Positions 51,557 to 64,000 of a DNA stretch of 64,000 nt are shown here, piece by piece. The stretch lies in the NCBI GenBank assembly GCA_903813345.2, contig CAIIXF020000011.1, positions 36,118,166 through 36,182,165 of the forward strand, given 5' to 3'. Both the position numbers and the translations under genes were made by a program. The notes beneath the pieces are model-generated. The model worked only from the letters and a program-made list of their open reading frames with translations. It did no database searches and was not told where the DNA came from. The stretch's first letter is position 1, and every line of letters starts with the position of its first letter. The stretch comes from Owenia fusiformis. Its lineage: Eukaryota; Annelida; Polychaeta; Sabellida; Oweniidae.

Positions 51557-52627
51557 ATTGCAGGCAATTGCAGATATCCATAGTTGTTGTTTTATATGCA
51601 GTATTATATGCAGTTTTTAGATAAAGATTTGAAAAAAACAATGATATAAGTTTGAAAAACACTTTGAAGAAGATTTTAGAGAGATTTGGGAATACAATTT
51701 GATACCAGTAAGGAGAACTAGTGCCAAGACTAAAAAAATTTGAAAAATTTTCAATCTTACTTGTGGACCTGTCTCTTCTATATTTAGACAGGTTCCAATT
51801 CAAATAATTCAAGTTTTTGAGGCATTTTTTAGAAAAAGCAACAGACCTATTTTTACTAGATCAGTTTTTCATGCTGATAAAGATATTAAAAGATGACAGC
51901 TCAACGGGGTGGTCACGACACTAAATTTTGGCATTTTTACCCCCCTAGGAAAATAATCTAGGGGGTACTATGAAACTAGTTCATAACTCAAAGGATATAT
52001 GAGCTATTGTTCTGAGTTGTACACCATACATTGCTAGTACAAATACGAATACTATCCTAAAGTTATAGGTTGATACCCTTATTGATCTCAGAAAAATACA
52101 AAAAAACAGGAAAAAGATACGCAATTTTTGTCTTGCCAATTTTATATTTGTAGCTTCAACCACAATATGACAGCTTTAACAGCTCATTGTAGTATTCTAA
52201 AAACATTTCCAAGCTATGTGTGGTATTGTAATACATCTATTTTAGTTATGAAGTACTATTTTGTAATTTTAATATGACTTTATAGTGCCCTACCCCTGGA
52301 AAATTGAAGAAAGTGGATGTGGTGAATTTTATCATTTTGCAGCATTAAGTTAGAAACATGTATTGATAGACACCAAATCAATAAATTCATACCATCATCA
52401 AATGTTAGGTGACATTCTAATTCATTTATTACTAGAATATAGGACTTAAGATATTTTATATGTAAGTTTTCAATTTAGTACATGTATCATAATGAAATCT
52501 AGTGTAATCACATACTAGAGAGGTTGGCATACAGTCTGGACATTGACATAAAGTCTAAACATTATAATCATCAATTGATCTCATTTGAGCAACTAGACTA
52601 TGGTGGTCATCATGCACAAGTAATGTA

Positions 52628-53466
52628 CAGTAGAACCTGCTAAGTGGAACACCTCTGTAAGTGGAACACCTCCCAAGTGGAACGCCTTTTCAAAGTCCCG
52701 TTTTAAAAACCCATTGACTTAATGTTAATTGAACCTCTGTAAATGGAACACCTCCAAACTTGAACAGTGAACACCCCATATTGAAAAATTAACCTGCTAA
52801 GTGGAACAGTCAATTTCCATAGATTTCAATATTGATATATGTAAACAGAATTAATCTCCTTCAATGATATCTGGGTATGAAAACAGGTAATACTGTGATA
52901 ATTGGCAAATTAGGACTTTAATGGATTTTAATGGATTAACCTCCTGTAGAGGTCAACATGTGATGCAACCAATAATTAATTTGATAATCAGCAAATTAGG
53001 ATTTCAAAAAGATTATCATTCAGAAAATTGGATTAACCTCCTGTAGAACTGGACATGTGATGCTACCACTAATTAATATCCCTTGCTGTTTGTTTCAAAC
53101 TTAATAAGTAAGATTAAAAATGTCATTTAAAAACAATTGAATTATTAGCAGTAGGAACAAGTCTTTAAAACTTAATTGCCTAATCTTTGTACCTGAGACT
53201 GGCACAATTAGAATGTCAGAAAACATTTTTGGCAGAATGAGGAGGATTAAGAATGTCAGATACCTTTTTGAGTAAAATAAATAGATTATTAATGGTATAC
53301 CTGCCCTGTAATGAAGGAAGAATCATATTTCCAATGATACATATTAATCCTATATTTGATCTTGTATGTTCCCTGCGAACCCAAAACCTCCATAAGTGGA
53401 ACACCTTCTAAGTGGAACGCTTTGTGGCATAATGGAGAGTGTTCCACTTAAACACAGGTTCTACTG
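52628..53466. mobile_element. TA-flanked MITE with AAGTGGAACACC ends, 839 bp
   Basis: Starts CAGTAGAACCTGCTAAGTGG, ends CACAGGTTCTACTG, flanked by TA (52626-52627, 53467-53468). Internal AAGTGGAACACCTCC repeats near both ends. Inserted in the 4-kb long-TIR element. Relatives at 14,100-14,241 and 63,725-63,910. Confidence 0.85.
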
Positions 53467-53468
53467 TA

Positions 53469-55184
53469 TTTACATAATAATGTTATAAAGGAGCATGTAG
53501 GTTATCGCAAACAACTCCAGACAATTCTAACTTGAATTATGAATATTTTCTGACCATGAACATGGGTATATCTTTTAGATCTATTCATTATCTTCAAGAA
53601 AAGTAAATATAATGATTGAAATCAGACCTAAGTGATATTAAAGGGAATGGCCCAATCAACATACTTTTTACTAAAAATGGTGACCTAATTTTCACCAAAG
53701 ATGCAACCTTTAATTATATTGTTGAATGCATAATTAGAATATGCTTTGAGACATGTTCTATTTCCTAAGAGGAAAAGTGGATTGCTCCAGGGACTTTAAA
53801 GACACCGAATTGTTAACATTGTTAAAATGATGGCATTTTTGGTGAAAATGAGGTCAACAACTTTGAAAAAATATATTGATGGGTTGATTGCTAGTGAAAT
53901 ATCTCCGAGTCCGATTGACTTTATTATCCCTGTATACCTGTCTTCATGGTCAGAAAATAGTCATAATCAAAGATATAACTGTCTGAAATTGTTTGTGATT
54001 ACTTACCTGAACCTTTAAAGGTCAAATCAGGAGTGACAAAATTATTTCCACCAAATTTTTGACATGTCTTCAAATACGATAATATTTTCTTCATAAGATA
54101 GAGTGTCACTTGTGAAATTTATTGATTGACTAGAGATCGTACCACATCTTTATGACATAGAAGCGAACTAGCCATATTGAACTTTAATGATGTTTGTTTA
54201 ATTGTTGTTTGCCACTTTTCGACAATTGTCAAAATTTGGGGGTTTTGGGGTAGGGGTACAATTAGGTTAAAAAATTCACCTGATTCAGACTATCTTTAAA
54301 TGAGCACTGATTCACCCGAGAGCATAACTTTTTCAAAACATGTAAGTGTTATTTTTGGACCACTCACATTAATGTTTCGTCTAATTTTCCCTCAGAGTTT
54401 CATCATCATTGTCCAAATCTTAGGCCATATTTGTTGAGATATATGAATGTTCATTATTAAAATCTTGCCTTCCTTTGCAGTTGGAAAAGATTCGGCATTA
54501 GGTGTTATAAGTCCCAGAGCACGATAAATAAATAAAAATAACAACAAAATGACATAGAACTGATAGACGTTTTCTCTTGTGCGTGTCAGCCATGGTCTAC
54601 CAAATTGCTATTCAGTTTCCATTTTAATTTCCTGACAAATAGAGCGATCATCTCAGGATTTTTTCTATGATCTATGTGTCGCCCTAGCAACTTCTGTTTT
54701 AGAGAACAATAGAACAATAGAAAAGATTACTTTACCATAATTTTAATCATCCCACATTGTAGACATATTTAGAATTAAAAATATGAAGAGAATGACAAAA
54801 CCTCTTAAAACACATTTCTTAGGAAACAAATAGTGTCGTATTCTTGTTACTATGGCAACAGAGTTTTTTCTTTTTGTCATTTTTGTCATACAGATTACCT
54901 ATCATACCAGGACCAAATCCTGAAAATTTGAATTCAGTATCTTCATTAGTATCTTAGATATATAGGTTTCTTATAGTATCTCCTGCAGATTTTATCGGAG
55001 TATAAGGAAAATGCTCTGAAGAGGGTTGCCCAAGGATGCCACTTAACAGTATTTTTGAGGTCCCAACCCTCTATTCATGGGAATAGTTGACCATTGTAAA
55101 GCTTCTCATGGTTAACTGACAGAATTGATTGTATCTTCAACTAAGAAGACAATAAAATGTTATAAAACCAGAAAAAAACCACAC
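53469..55184. other. interior of the 4-kb element, no gene
   Basis: AT-rich, only short ORFs without domains. Confidence 0.5.
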
Positions 55185-55735
55185 CAACTTTCTTCTATTT
55201 ACCAGGGGTAGGGCACTATAAAGTCATATTAAAATTACAAAATAGTACTTCATCACTAAAATAGATGTATTACAATATCACACATAGCTTGGGAATGTTT
55301 TTAGAATACTACTTTGAGCTGTTTAAGTTATCATATTTTGCTTGAAGCTACAAATATAAAATAAGCAAGAAAAAAATAACAAAAATTGCATATTTTTTTC
55401 TAATTAATTGTATTTTTCCGAAACCAACAAAGATATCAACCTATAACTTTAGGGTAGTATTCATCTCTGTACTAACAATGTATGCTGTAGAACTCAGAAC
55501 AACAGTTTATATATCCTTTGAGTTATGAACTAGTTTCATAGTACCCCCTAGAATATTTTCCTAGGGGGGTAAAAACGCTAAAATTCAGTGTCGTGACCAC
55601 CCCGTTGAGCTGTCATCTTTTAATATCTTTATCAGCATGAAAAACTGATCCAGAAGAAATAGGTCTGTTGCTTTTTCTAAAAAATGCCTCAAAAACCCTT
55701 TCCCTTGAGATATTCTGAAATTGGAACCTGTCTAA

Positions 55736-58540
55736 TCAAGGGAAAGATCAATACCCGGTGATTTCAGAGGGAAGTGGCGTTTCGTTCATTGGATGAGCTG
55801 CGCGCGCACGCATAAATGTGATTATCCAATATAATTAGGGGAGGGCTATTTGAAGTAGTTTTTGGTCTCAGGCGCGACCCAGGGCTGTTGTCTTAAGGAC
55901 ATTTCGTTGAAAATGAGCCATTCGGCTGATAATTGGTAAGAGTTTGCGATCTTATAATGTATAACTGTTACTCAGACACATATTTTGACACGATTCTGTT
56001 GGAAATAAGCTTTGAACCGAGAGATATTCACGATTGATATGCACATTTTTGATTGTGCCATTGCTTTTCTATTGCACAATCCATGTATTGATAGAAGAAA
56101 CATTAATAATACAGATTGGTTTACCTTCAATACATGGCAGACACTACATATCGGTCTATTAATACCAGTTTGTGCCTTAAATAGTTTTATATTTCCATCC
56201 ACGGCCTGGAGCCTGGGTGTGTTTGTCTCTTATGTGTATGCTTGTACATGGACTTCTAATCACTAGCAGAATTTAACATGATGCAAACTCGACATTATAA
56301 CTCATGCTGTAACATTTTGACTTCGCTGGAAAACAATAGGAATTATTTTTCTTGCCAATCAATCATGAATCACAATCAAAATTTCAGAATGATCAATCAG
56401 GCAATGGTCCAAATCAAGTTATAACATTATATGATATTCAGCAAGAAGTCCGGTAGAAATACAGAATATTTAAACATCAAAGCTGAAAGTTAAAAGCTAA
56501 TCTGTCAATTTTCTGTCTGCAAAAGAGCGTCCCAAGAGCGTTTACATTTGACACAATAACAGACTGAGGCTTTGAAATCTAGGATTCCCCAGGAAAATAT
56601 GACGTCATACTAATTAGCATAAGGATTTCCCTATTGGTGTGGGTCGAGCCTTGTTCGAAAACACAATCCATAAATACATGCTAATTTCTAAGGAGATAGG
56701 AAGTGTATAACGTGTTTATCGATTTTGTTTAAAGATTTAATCAATTATCAAATTGTTTAAGTGGATAAAGTGGTCACACTTGCTTCAATTCATAGCGAAA
56801 TCGACGGATAGAAACTGACCGAATTCCCGATATCCTACCCCGTATTACTGTAGGCTATAAGCACAGTGACCTACAGAGGGCGCTATCACAAATAAGTACT
56901 GGACGAACCGATAAATTCCCGGGTATTGTAACGCCCTTGGTCTAATTCAGCTTACTATTACTTTTCCCTTGGCCTATGGTGTGGTAGTCATATAAATCCG
57001 ACCATCGTATGCTTTATTTGTCATTATTTTTTGATAATTTGGATATTTATTTTTTGTTATTTTCTTGCATACTAGGGTCGTACACACTTCCCGGTTGTAA
57101 ATTGAGGGAAATGCTTTCCTGGCCTGTTTAGGCAACCAAAATCACACAAATTATGTATTAGAATATGCTCTTCATCGATAATGTATTTAATCCTACCTTA
57201 CACACGTCAAACGCTTGATAATTGAAGAAGTATAAGAATTTTTCTGGAAACAATTTTTTTCCCCATGTGTAGATGCATTCTGGGTAATGATTGTGTAAAA
57301 GTAAAACTCTAGGTGAAGCGAAAAACGAAATTACAATAAATAACAGCAGCCATATTGAGATCGAGATTTCAACTCGAAAGTTTATCATCGTCTTATGACA
57401 ATTGAATCGCCTTCTCAGACACCAAGGAGGGTGAAGAAACCGAAAACAGATATGTTGGTAATAAATAATTACGATTTCGTTTTGGTTGCATGGTTTCACA
57501 TTTAGACAGTATTCAGTGACCTTGAGTGACCTTGAGAACCATATTGGAAATTGGTTCAAACATATACGAAAATGATTACATTTCTTCAATTATCAAGTAT
57601 TTCCTGTGTTTAAGGTAAGAGTTAATACATTCTAGTTGAAGCATTGGATCCATTATCTTATCTGTGTAACTTTTGTTGAGCATAGAGGGCAGAAAAGCAT
57701 TTACCGCAATATACAGGGCTTAATATCCTCGACGCAAATGTTGAAAACAAAAATAAAAAACAAATATCCAAATCGTCAAAAAGAAACGTGAAACAACAAC
57801 ATTAGTCGAGTTCACTTGACTAATGGTGTGGTCAAATCGAGTACCAATATAGTGACTATAAACAAGATCAAATAACTATACCACAAAAGTACTTACATTA
57901 ACCAATCCCTATACTTGAATTAACCGGTTAGTTGTGGCACAAATGGATATATTTCAAAGTGAATGTGAAATGTGGAAATGTTGGATAAAAATGAACCACT
58001 TCCGGTCCAAATTTACGACGTACGAATCACTTACGTTTTTCTTTGATCTTTAGTGTTTCTGAATTGAAGAAATAGGGAATACATTACATAATGCAATAAT
58101 GATGATGAGTTTTACATTAAATATACAATCACATATAAATAAAAGTCAATATCAATAAAACCATGTCGTAATTTTATTATGCAAAAGAGGGCGCACGCAC
58201 CTGTCAAAACTAAATCAGTAAATGAAAAATCTTTGTTCCATTTTTCTTTTTTCTTATCTTCTGGTTTTATCTTATTCTGTATTATTAATAAATGTAATAC
58301 ATAATAAGTTTAGACCAACTATACCATGGTACGTATAATTGCTTTGATTTTACGCAGCATCTATAGATCTACATCTTCTTTGTGTTGTTGAGTAAAAGTT
58401 GATTTGAATAATTTTTTAGTAGAAATTATTTAGCTTACATAAGAACTCTGCTTACTTTTTGTACCATTGAGATGCATGTCAAATTGACAAAGTTCGAATT
58501 AGAATTTCTCAAATCGCAGCCCATCGATTCTCAAAGAATT
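55736..58540. other. intergenic region, nothing recognised
   Basis: No supported gene. A 143-residue minus-strand ORF at 57,158-57,589 has no family features and an unremarkable start context. It might hold the promoter or 5' UTR of the zinc-finger gene towards its end. Confidence 0.45.
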
Positions 58541-58544
58541 TCAG

Positions 58545-58918
58545 AGACAGGGCTGTCAACTTGGGACCATCTAACATGAGTGACTTCCAAAAGTCGAACA
58601 CCTTCCTTCAAACTTTGGACAGCTTTGGCAGATTTTGGACACCTAAAATTTAGGTGTAAATATTTTCGAAACAAATGCGTGATATATACACATATTTTGT
58701 ACCAAATGCGTGACATAAGCAAAGACCGAACGGAATGCGTTCGCTTTTTTTCGCCATTAGGTATTTTACCGTATTGGCATTTCACAAAAAACGATTTTTA
58801 AAAATATCAACAAAATGCGTGATATTTGGTCACACATGCAAAATTGATGCGTGATTTCTATTTTCCCAGCAAATGCGTGACAATCACGCCTAATGCGTGA
58901 GGGTGGACAGGGCAGCAG
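58545..58918. repeat. interspersed repeat with AAATGCGTGACA words
   Basis: Begins GACAGGGCTGTCAACTT and contains repeated AATGCGTGA/GCGTGACA words, like the two tandem blocks inside the element at 38,701-40,077. Single copy here. Confidence 0.55.
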
Positions 58919-59141
58919 AGATATACAGCAAAGCATCTATCACCTCCATGTCAAAAAAATTCAAAAAATCTTTGGATAATCATTATCTTCATTTGAAATT
59001 GTTTTTCTCATTTTTTCCAGGTTTCCGAGTGATTTAAACTGAAGGACCAGATGTTACAAACCTGGGGCCAGACCCACAGAGGTCTCTTTAATGTAATGTT
59101 CAAAAGATTGTAAATGGCTGGAAGAAATACATAACCTTCCA

Positions 59142-59226
59142 ATGGAGTCTGAGTTTGTGCCAGCTTCAACTTGCAAAAACATCTGCATTAAAGAGGAGAT
59201 TTCTGAGCCAGATACTCTATATCCAG
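59142..59226 (+). CDS. zinc-finger gene coding exon 1
   Basis: 28 codons plus one base, from the ATG at 59142 to donor GTTAGT. An acceptor-like TTTTTCCAG at 59,011-59,019 suggests a non-coding exon start just upstream. The exon joins in frame to the acceptor ATATTTCAG at 60,961. Confidence 0.75.
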
Positions 59227-62200
59227 GTTAGTGAAACTGGGTAAATAGGAGGTTGAGCTACATGTTTTAGAGAATTTTTCATTTTTTGTGGATGTTTAAT
59301 TTCAGGACCTCCAGGGATGGGAACGCTGGAAAACTATTACAACTATTTTCCTTATGATTTTACAATAAGGCAGTTAAATTACAAAATGGTAGTGTTATGC
59401 ACTAAGTGCGGCATCTGGCTGTTGTGCTGTATCTATGTTGATTGTGCAGCATGTGGTTGCTAAGCAATATCTGCTTCCTGCACAACATCTGGTTACCGCA
59501 CAGCATCTGATGGCTGTGCAACATCTGGTTTCTGTGCATCATCTCATTGCAGTGCATCATCTCATTGCTGTGCAGCATCTCATTGCTGTGCAGCATCTCA
59601 TTGCTGTGCAACATCTGGTTGCTGTGCATCATCTCATTGCTGTGCATCATCTCATTGCTGTGCAACATCTGGTTGCTGTGCATCATCTCATTGCTGTGCA
59701 TCATCTCATTGCTGTGCATCATCTCATTGCTGTTCAACATCTGGTTGCTGTGCATCATCTCATTGCTGTGCATCATCTCATTGCTGTTCAACATCTGGTT
59801 GCTGTGCATCATCTCATTGCTGTGCATCATCTCATTGCTGTTCAACATCTGGTTGCTGTGCATCATCTCATTGCTGTGCATCATCTCATTGCTGTTCAAC
59901 ATCTGGTTGCTGTGCATCATCTCATTGCTGTGCATCATCTCATTGCTGTTCAACATCTGGTTGCTATGCATCATCTTATTGCTGTTCAACATCTGGTTGC
60001 TGTGCATCATCTCATTGCTGTTCAACATCTCATTGCTGTGCATCATCTCATTGCTGTTCAACATCTGGTTGCTATGCATCATCTTATTGCTGTTCAACAT
60101 CTGGTTGCTATGCATCATCTTATTGCTGTTCAACATCTGGTTGCTATGCATCATCTTATTGCTGTTCAACATCTCATTGCTGTGCATCATCTCATTGCTG
60201 TTCAACATCTGGTTGCTATGCATCATCTTATTGCTGTTCAACATCTGGTTGCTGTGCATCATCTCATTGCTGTTCAACATCTGGTTGCTATGCATCATCT
60301 TATTGCTGTTCAACATCTGGTTGCTGTGCATCATCTCATTGCTGTTCAACATCTCATTGCTGTGCATCATCTCATTGCTGTTCAACATCTGGTTGCTATG
60401 CATCATCTTATTGCTGTTCAACATCTGGTTGCTATGCATCATCTTATTGCTGTTCAACATCTGGTTGCTATGCATCATCTTATTGCTGTTCAACATCTCA
60501 TTGCTGTGCATCATCTCATTGCTGTTCAACATCTGGTTGCTATGCATCATCTTATTGCTGTTCAACATCTGGTTGCTGTGCATCATCTCATTGCTGTGCA
60601 TCATCTCATTGCTGTTCAACATCTGGTTGCTATGCATCATCTTATTGCTGTTCAACATCTGGTTGCTATGCATCATCTCATTGCTGTTCAACATCTGGTT
60701 GCTGTGCATCATATCATTGCTGTGCATCATCTCATTGCTGTTCAACATCTGGTTGCTGTGCATCATCTCATCCTATTTCTTCGCATTGTCTGACTACTGT
60801 GTAGCATCTGGCTATTGTGCAGCATCTAATTGTGTTGCAGCATCTGGTTCATTCGGGCATCTGGTTAATATGCGGCATCTGGTTGCTATTTATCTTCTGG
60901 TTGCTTTAATGTTGGGATATAACTTTTATAAATCTAATAGTTATTGTTTTATATATTTCAGGAGCAGATAAAGGAAGTTGCCAGTTGCAGTGTACATGTA
61001 CAACAGCAGCATATGACAACATTAACAATGGTGCAGTGCTCCCTTCAACAGAGGATGGCATTACTTTTACTTGTAATCACAATGAACATTGCACATGTTG
61101 TTCAAACCCACAATTTGGAGTATGTGGAAGTTCAACCTGTTGTAATATTAAGGAGGAGCCTGTAGAAACAAACATTGAAGATTCATACACCACTATCCCT
61201 GATGTCCAAACACCTGATGAAGAAATAAATGAAATGAACAATGGAGAAAATGTTACTATGAATTGGAAAAATGGTGAAATTGATGATGCTGTGTTGGTCA
61301 AACAAACCAATCAAAGGATAAAGAGGAAGAATACTACTACTTTGAATTCTGAGAAAATCAAAGTTAAGATAGTTAAGTGTACACCAAAGACACATTCTAA
61401 CCAAGATAATACTGTTACTGAAAATGCACAAATTGGTGCAAAGAAAAGAGCCCCATATGTCGTCATTAAAGAAAAAGCAAAGTATGGTAAACTGAATAAT
61501 AAATCTCGAAATTTGAAGAAGAACATTGGGTCAACCAATGAAGATGAAATTGAAAATACAATATTAAAAACTGAATCAGCTAAAACAAAAATCAATACAG
61601 TTAAAACAAAAGCTAAATCAAAAAAGAAAAAAAGTGATGATTTGACAGATGATCTTCTAAATCTGTCTAAAAAACATTCTGGAACAGAAAATGTCTCCAA
61701 ACAGGTTGATAAACTCCAATGTGAATTCTGCCAGAAGCTTCTGTCGACAAAATTAGCTTTGAAAAGGCATCATGAAAGATACCATGAAGCAACAAGGAAG
61801 ATGTACCCATGTGATGCCTGTCATAGATCATTCACAAGAAAAGACAAGTTGAAATATCATTTGAAAAACCTTTGTCCATATGGGCAGTCTAGAGACCCTA
61901 AAAATGCATGTGAAATTTGTAAATTGTCCTTCTATGATGCAAGAAGTGTACAAAGACACATGAAAAATCGGCACTTTCTGGTAGCCTCTAAGGATGGATT
62001 TACTTGCCAAAAATGTGATGTAACAATTGAAAGCTTGGATAAGTTTAATTGTCATTTTGAACCAAGTTTTACCCAGCATGCAACATCAAGACAATTGAGT
62101 AATTTCCATAACAAAACTTGTGAGGTCTGTCAATCAACATTTGATTCAATGAGAGACTTGCAAAATCACATGCCTACCCATTTCAAGGAAGGGAACTATG

Positions 62201-63513
62201 AATGCAAAATTTGTGATGCAAAATATTCGCTTCTCAAGAATCTGCTTCGGCATATACGTCAAATTCACAAAATACAGACTGAAAATTTTGTTTGCGCTGT
62301 ATGCGATAAATCATTTGTGAGGAAAGATGTTTTACGGAAACATATGTTATCACACACTAATGCAAAAGAATATGTATGTAAAATCTGCAAGAAGACTTTT
62401 AACAGAAGAGATTGTATGATGTCACATATGAAAAATATACATGCTCCAGAATCAGAGAAACACCAATATAAGAAAGAAGCTAAATCATGTTGCGATACCT
62501 GTGGATCTGTCTTCTCGACTGCGTTCTTACTTAGAGAGCATATCATGATAACCCACGAAGGCAAGGCAGTTGAATGTAAGCTTTGTGGCTACCAATGTCT
62601 CCATAGGCTCACTGTATACAACCATCTGAAGGTGAAACACGGGCAAATGACGTCTCTTGGCTTTGTTTTATATCGTCTTCGTAAACCTGGTACAAAAGCT
62701 CCAGTTGAAACTGTGTGTGAATTTTGTAACAAAAGGCTCTGCTCGAGACACTCGTATATGACACATATGCGGATGCTCCACCCGGAGAAGTACGAAATGG
62801 TTAAAAAACAATCCAAGATACCAAAGAAAAATAAAGCGCAGCTAAGGGATATATCAGTCAGAAATAAGCAAAGGGTGAGGAAGAGGGGGAAATCTAAAAG
62901 GAATAAAAAAGTAAGGAGAGTGAAATCTCCATTGAATTCATCTCTGAAATCAAAACAAAATCTTGATGAAACTGATACAAACGTGGCCAATAAAGATGTT
63001 GGAAATATTGAAGCAAATGATAAAGAAAAGAGAACTAAATTGGAACCTATCATGCCTGTAGAACCAAATGAAATGATGAATATATCTGAGAAAAACATGT
63101 CTAATGAAAACACTATTAATGAATATGAAAATGAGGATTCAAAGTGCATCAGTGATAATAAAACTACTGATATCGCAACAATTATGAACTCAAATCCTGA
63201 AGACATGGCACTGGGAGAAACAGCCTCTATAGAGCCGTATGACATTCAGAATACTACACCAACACAAAAGGATCGAACTACCAACCTGTCTGATAAGGCT
63301 AAACTGTGCAATATTATTGGACTTAAATCTAAGGAGACTACTATTGAACATGGCAATATCTATTTCACTTTTGGCAATACATCTGCAATAAAAACAAATG
63401 AGTCGAGAGACATACCAGAAAATGAGACTATTAATGGAGATACATGTTTGGATACTGATGATGATGTGATTATAAGCCATGAAACTGATTTTGAAGACAG
63501 TGAATCTGATTAA
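59142..63513 (+). CDS. C2H2 zinc-finger protein, two coding exons
   Basis: Exons 59142-59226 and 60962-63513 join in frame (split Gly codon) into 878 residues. Exon 1 starts MESEFVPAST and carries IKEE, a SUMO-type acidic motif that recurs near 61,150 (IKEEPVE). Between 61,717 and 62,785 there are about 11 C2H2 fingers (first CEFC...H-H, last CEFC...HMRMLH). One (CQKCDVTIES...) has irregular His spacing. The linkers are not the TGEKP type of KRAB-ZNFs. Fingers are followed by a strongly basic stretch (KRGKSKRNKKVRRVKS, a likely nuclear signal) and an acidic C-terminus ending DFEDSESD. Probably a nuclear DNA-binding protein; target and orthologue not recognised. The coding intron (59,227-60,961) is mostly an 18-bp-based tandem array. 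Confidence 0.88.
59510..60775. repeat. 18-bp-based tandem array in the zinc-finger gene intron (about 70 units)
   Basis: Units such as TGCTGTGCATCATCTCAT and TGCTGTTCAACATCTGGT alternate in 36- and 54-bp higher-order blocks. Divisible by three and stop-free in three frames, giving ORFs of 452, 474 and 454 residues on both strands. These are repeat artefacts unless the intron is retained. Confidence 0.97.
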
Positions 63514-63570
63514 GATTTTATTTGATTCAAGACTCTTGCTTGTGAAACATGAAGTTATATACTATTGTGT

Positions 63571-63576
63571 AATAAA
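63571..63576 (+). terminator. zinc-finger gene poly(A) signal AATAAA
   Basis: Canonical AATAAA 57 bp after the stop codon of the zinc-finger gene. Confidence 0.6.
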
Positions 63577-63724
63577 TTCAAAGGTGCTAAATTGATGTTA
63601 ATAACATGTTTTATGGTATTGAACAAGGAAGAGATTTAATAGTATACTGTTTGTGTGACTGGTGGTAGGAAGACAGCTTTTTGGTATCTGTAACAATTGT
63701 TACACTTTTGTAATCATTTCCTAT

Positions 63725-63910
63725 TACAGTGTAAAATGGAACACCTCCACTGAGTGTAACTACATAAGTTGAATGCTTGTCAAAGTCCCGCAGCATATTG
63801 ACTTATTGCTAACTGTTAAATGAACCTCTTTAAGGGGAACATCAAAGATATACCACTAAATGAATCTCTTTGAGGGGTACATGAAAGAGGTACCAAAGGT
63901 GTTCCACATT
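63725..63910. mobile_element. fragment of the AAGTGGAACACC MITE family
   Basis: Begins CAGTGTAAAATGGAACACCT, ends AAAGGTGTTCCACATT. Diverged copy downstream of the zinc-finger gene. Confidence 0.5.
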
Positions 63911-64000
63911 AAAGTTTCTGAAAATTGTATGTTTTCAGAATTTCAGAAATGGTTTGTTATTTAATGTCGATTTAACATGTAACATTTTAGTGGCTTTTGC

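Larger units (their letters stand above)
51784..55735. mobile_element. 4-kb element with long (about 540-bp) inverted repeats
   Basis: Left arm 51,784-52,318 and right arm about 55,185-55,735 are imperfect inverses. They share TTAGACAGGTTCCAATT ends, GCTCAACGGGGTGGTCACGA and CTACCCCTGG inner ends. The arms differ by substitutions and a short insertion in the right arm. The interior has no transposase. No clear target duplication. Foldback-type transposon or inverted duplication. Confidence 0.75.

Noticed and set aside
57158-57589. 143-residue minus-strand ORF
   Set aside because: No domain, no splice or promoter context, AT-rich composition; expected by chance in a 64-kb window.
59435-60971. 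452-, 474- and 454-residue ORFs on both strands
   Set aside because: All three read the 18-bp array in the zinc-finger gene intron; simultaneous openness in several frames reflects the repeat.

Overview
This is animal (metazoan) nuclear DNA: AT-rich, with GT-AG introns, long introns packed with mobile-element debris, and genes recognisable from animal families. A lophotrochozoan, perhaps a bivalve-type mollusc, is my best guess. It rests on the style of the repeats ((GGAC)n-bearing Helentron-like elements, many MITEs), on a cGAS-like receptor gene, and on a K02A2.6-like Ty3/gypsy element. It is a guess, not a demonstration.

Positions 1-38,422, minus strand: the first 15 coding exons (505 codons, all splice phases consistent) of a USP16/USP45-type ubiquitin hydrolase. 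It starts at 38,422 and runs off the left edge. The N-terminal ZnF-UBP finger and the catalytic cysteine box are present; the histidine box must lie outside the window. Two unrelated-looking genes sit on the plus strand inside its 15-kb intron 8: a cGAS-like/Mab-21 nucleotidyltransferase (14,402-15,805) and a three-exon LRRCC1 centrosomal protein gene (22,670-26,671).

The most unusual signal is in intron 4 of the USP gene. Sixty in-register copies of a 66-bp unit fill 32,988-36,949. The unit consists of the last 42 bp of coding exon 4 plus its 5' splice site and the first 24 bp of the intron. The real exon end is the first copy, followed by 59 decoy donors. Using any decoy instead of the true donor would bring in the same immediate stop codon. 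The exon 1 donor of the same gene is also tandemly duplicated, once.

Positions 38,423-59,000 are intergenic and dominated by transposable elements. They include a 1.38-kb TIR element (38,701-40,077), a TA-flanked MITE (40,942-41,178), an intact-looking Ty3/gypsy retrotransposon with identical 164-bp LTRs and a 5-bp target duplication (41,632-46,791), and a 3.9-kb TIR element built from 137-bp palindromic repeats with a GGGGCGCTATT core (46,952-50,855). A 4-kb element with arms of about 540 bp (51,784-55,735) carries a nested MITE.

Positions 59,142-63,513, plus strand: a C2H2 zinc-finger gene with about 11 fingers. Its single coding intron is largely filled by an 18-bp-based tandem array. No rRNA, tRNA or CRISPR was seen. 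The long ORFs inside tandem arrays are by-products of repeat units whose length is divisible by three.
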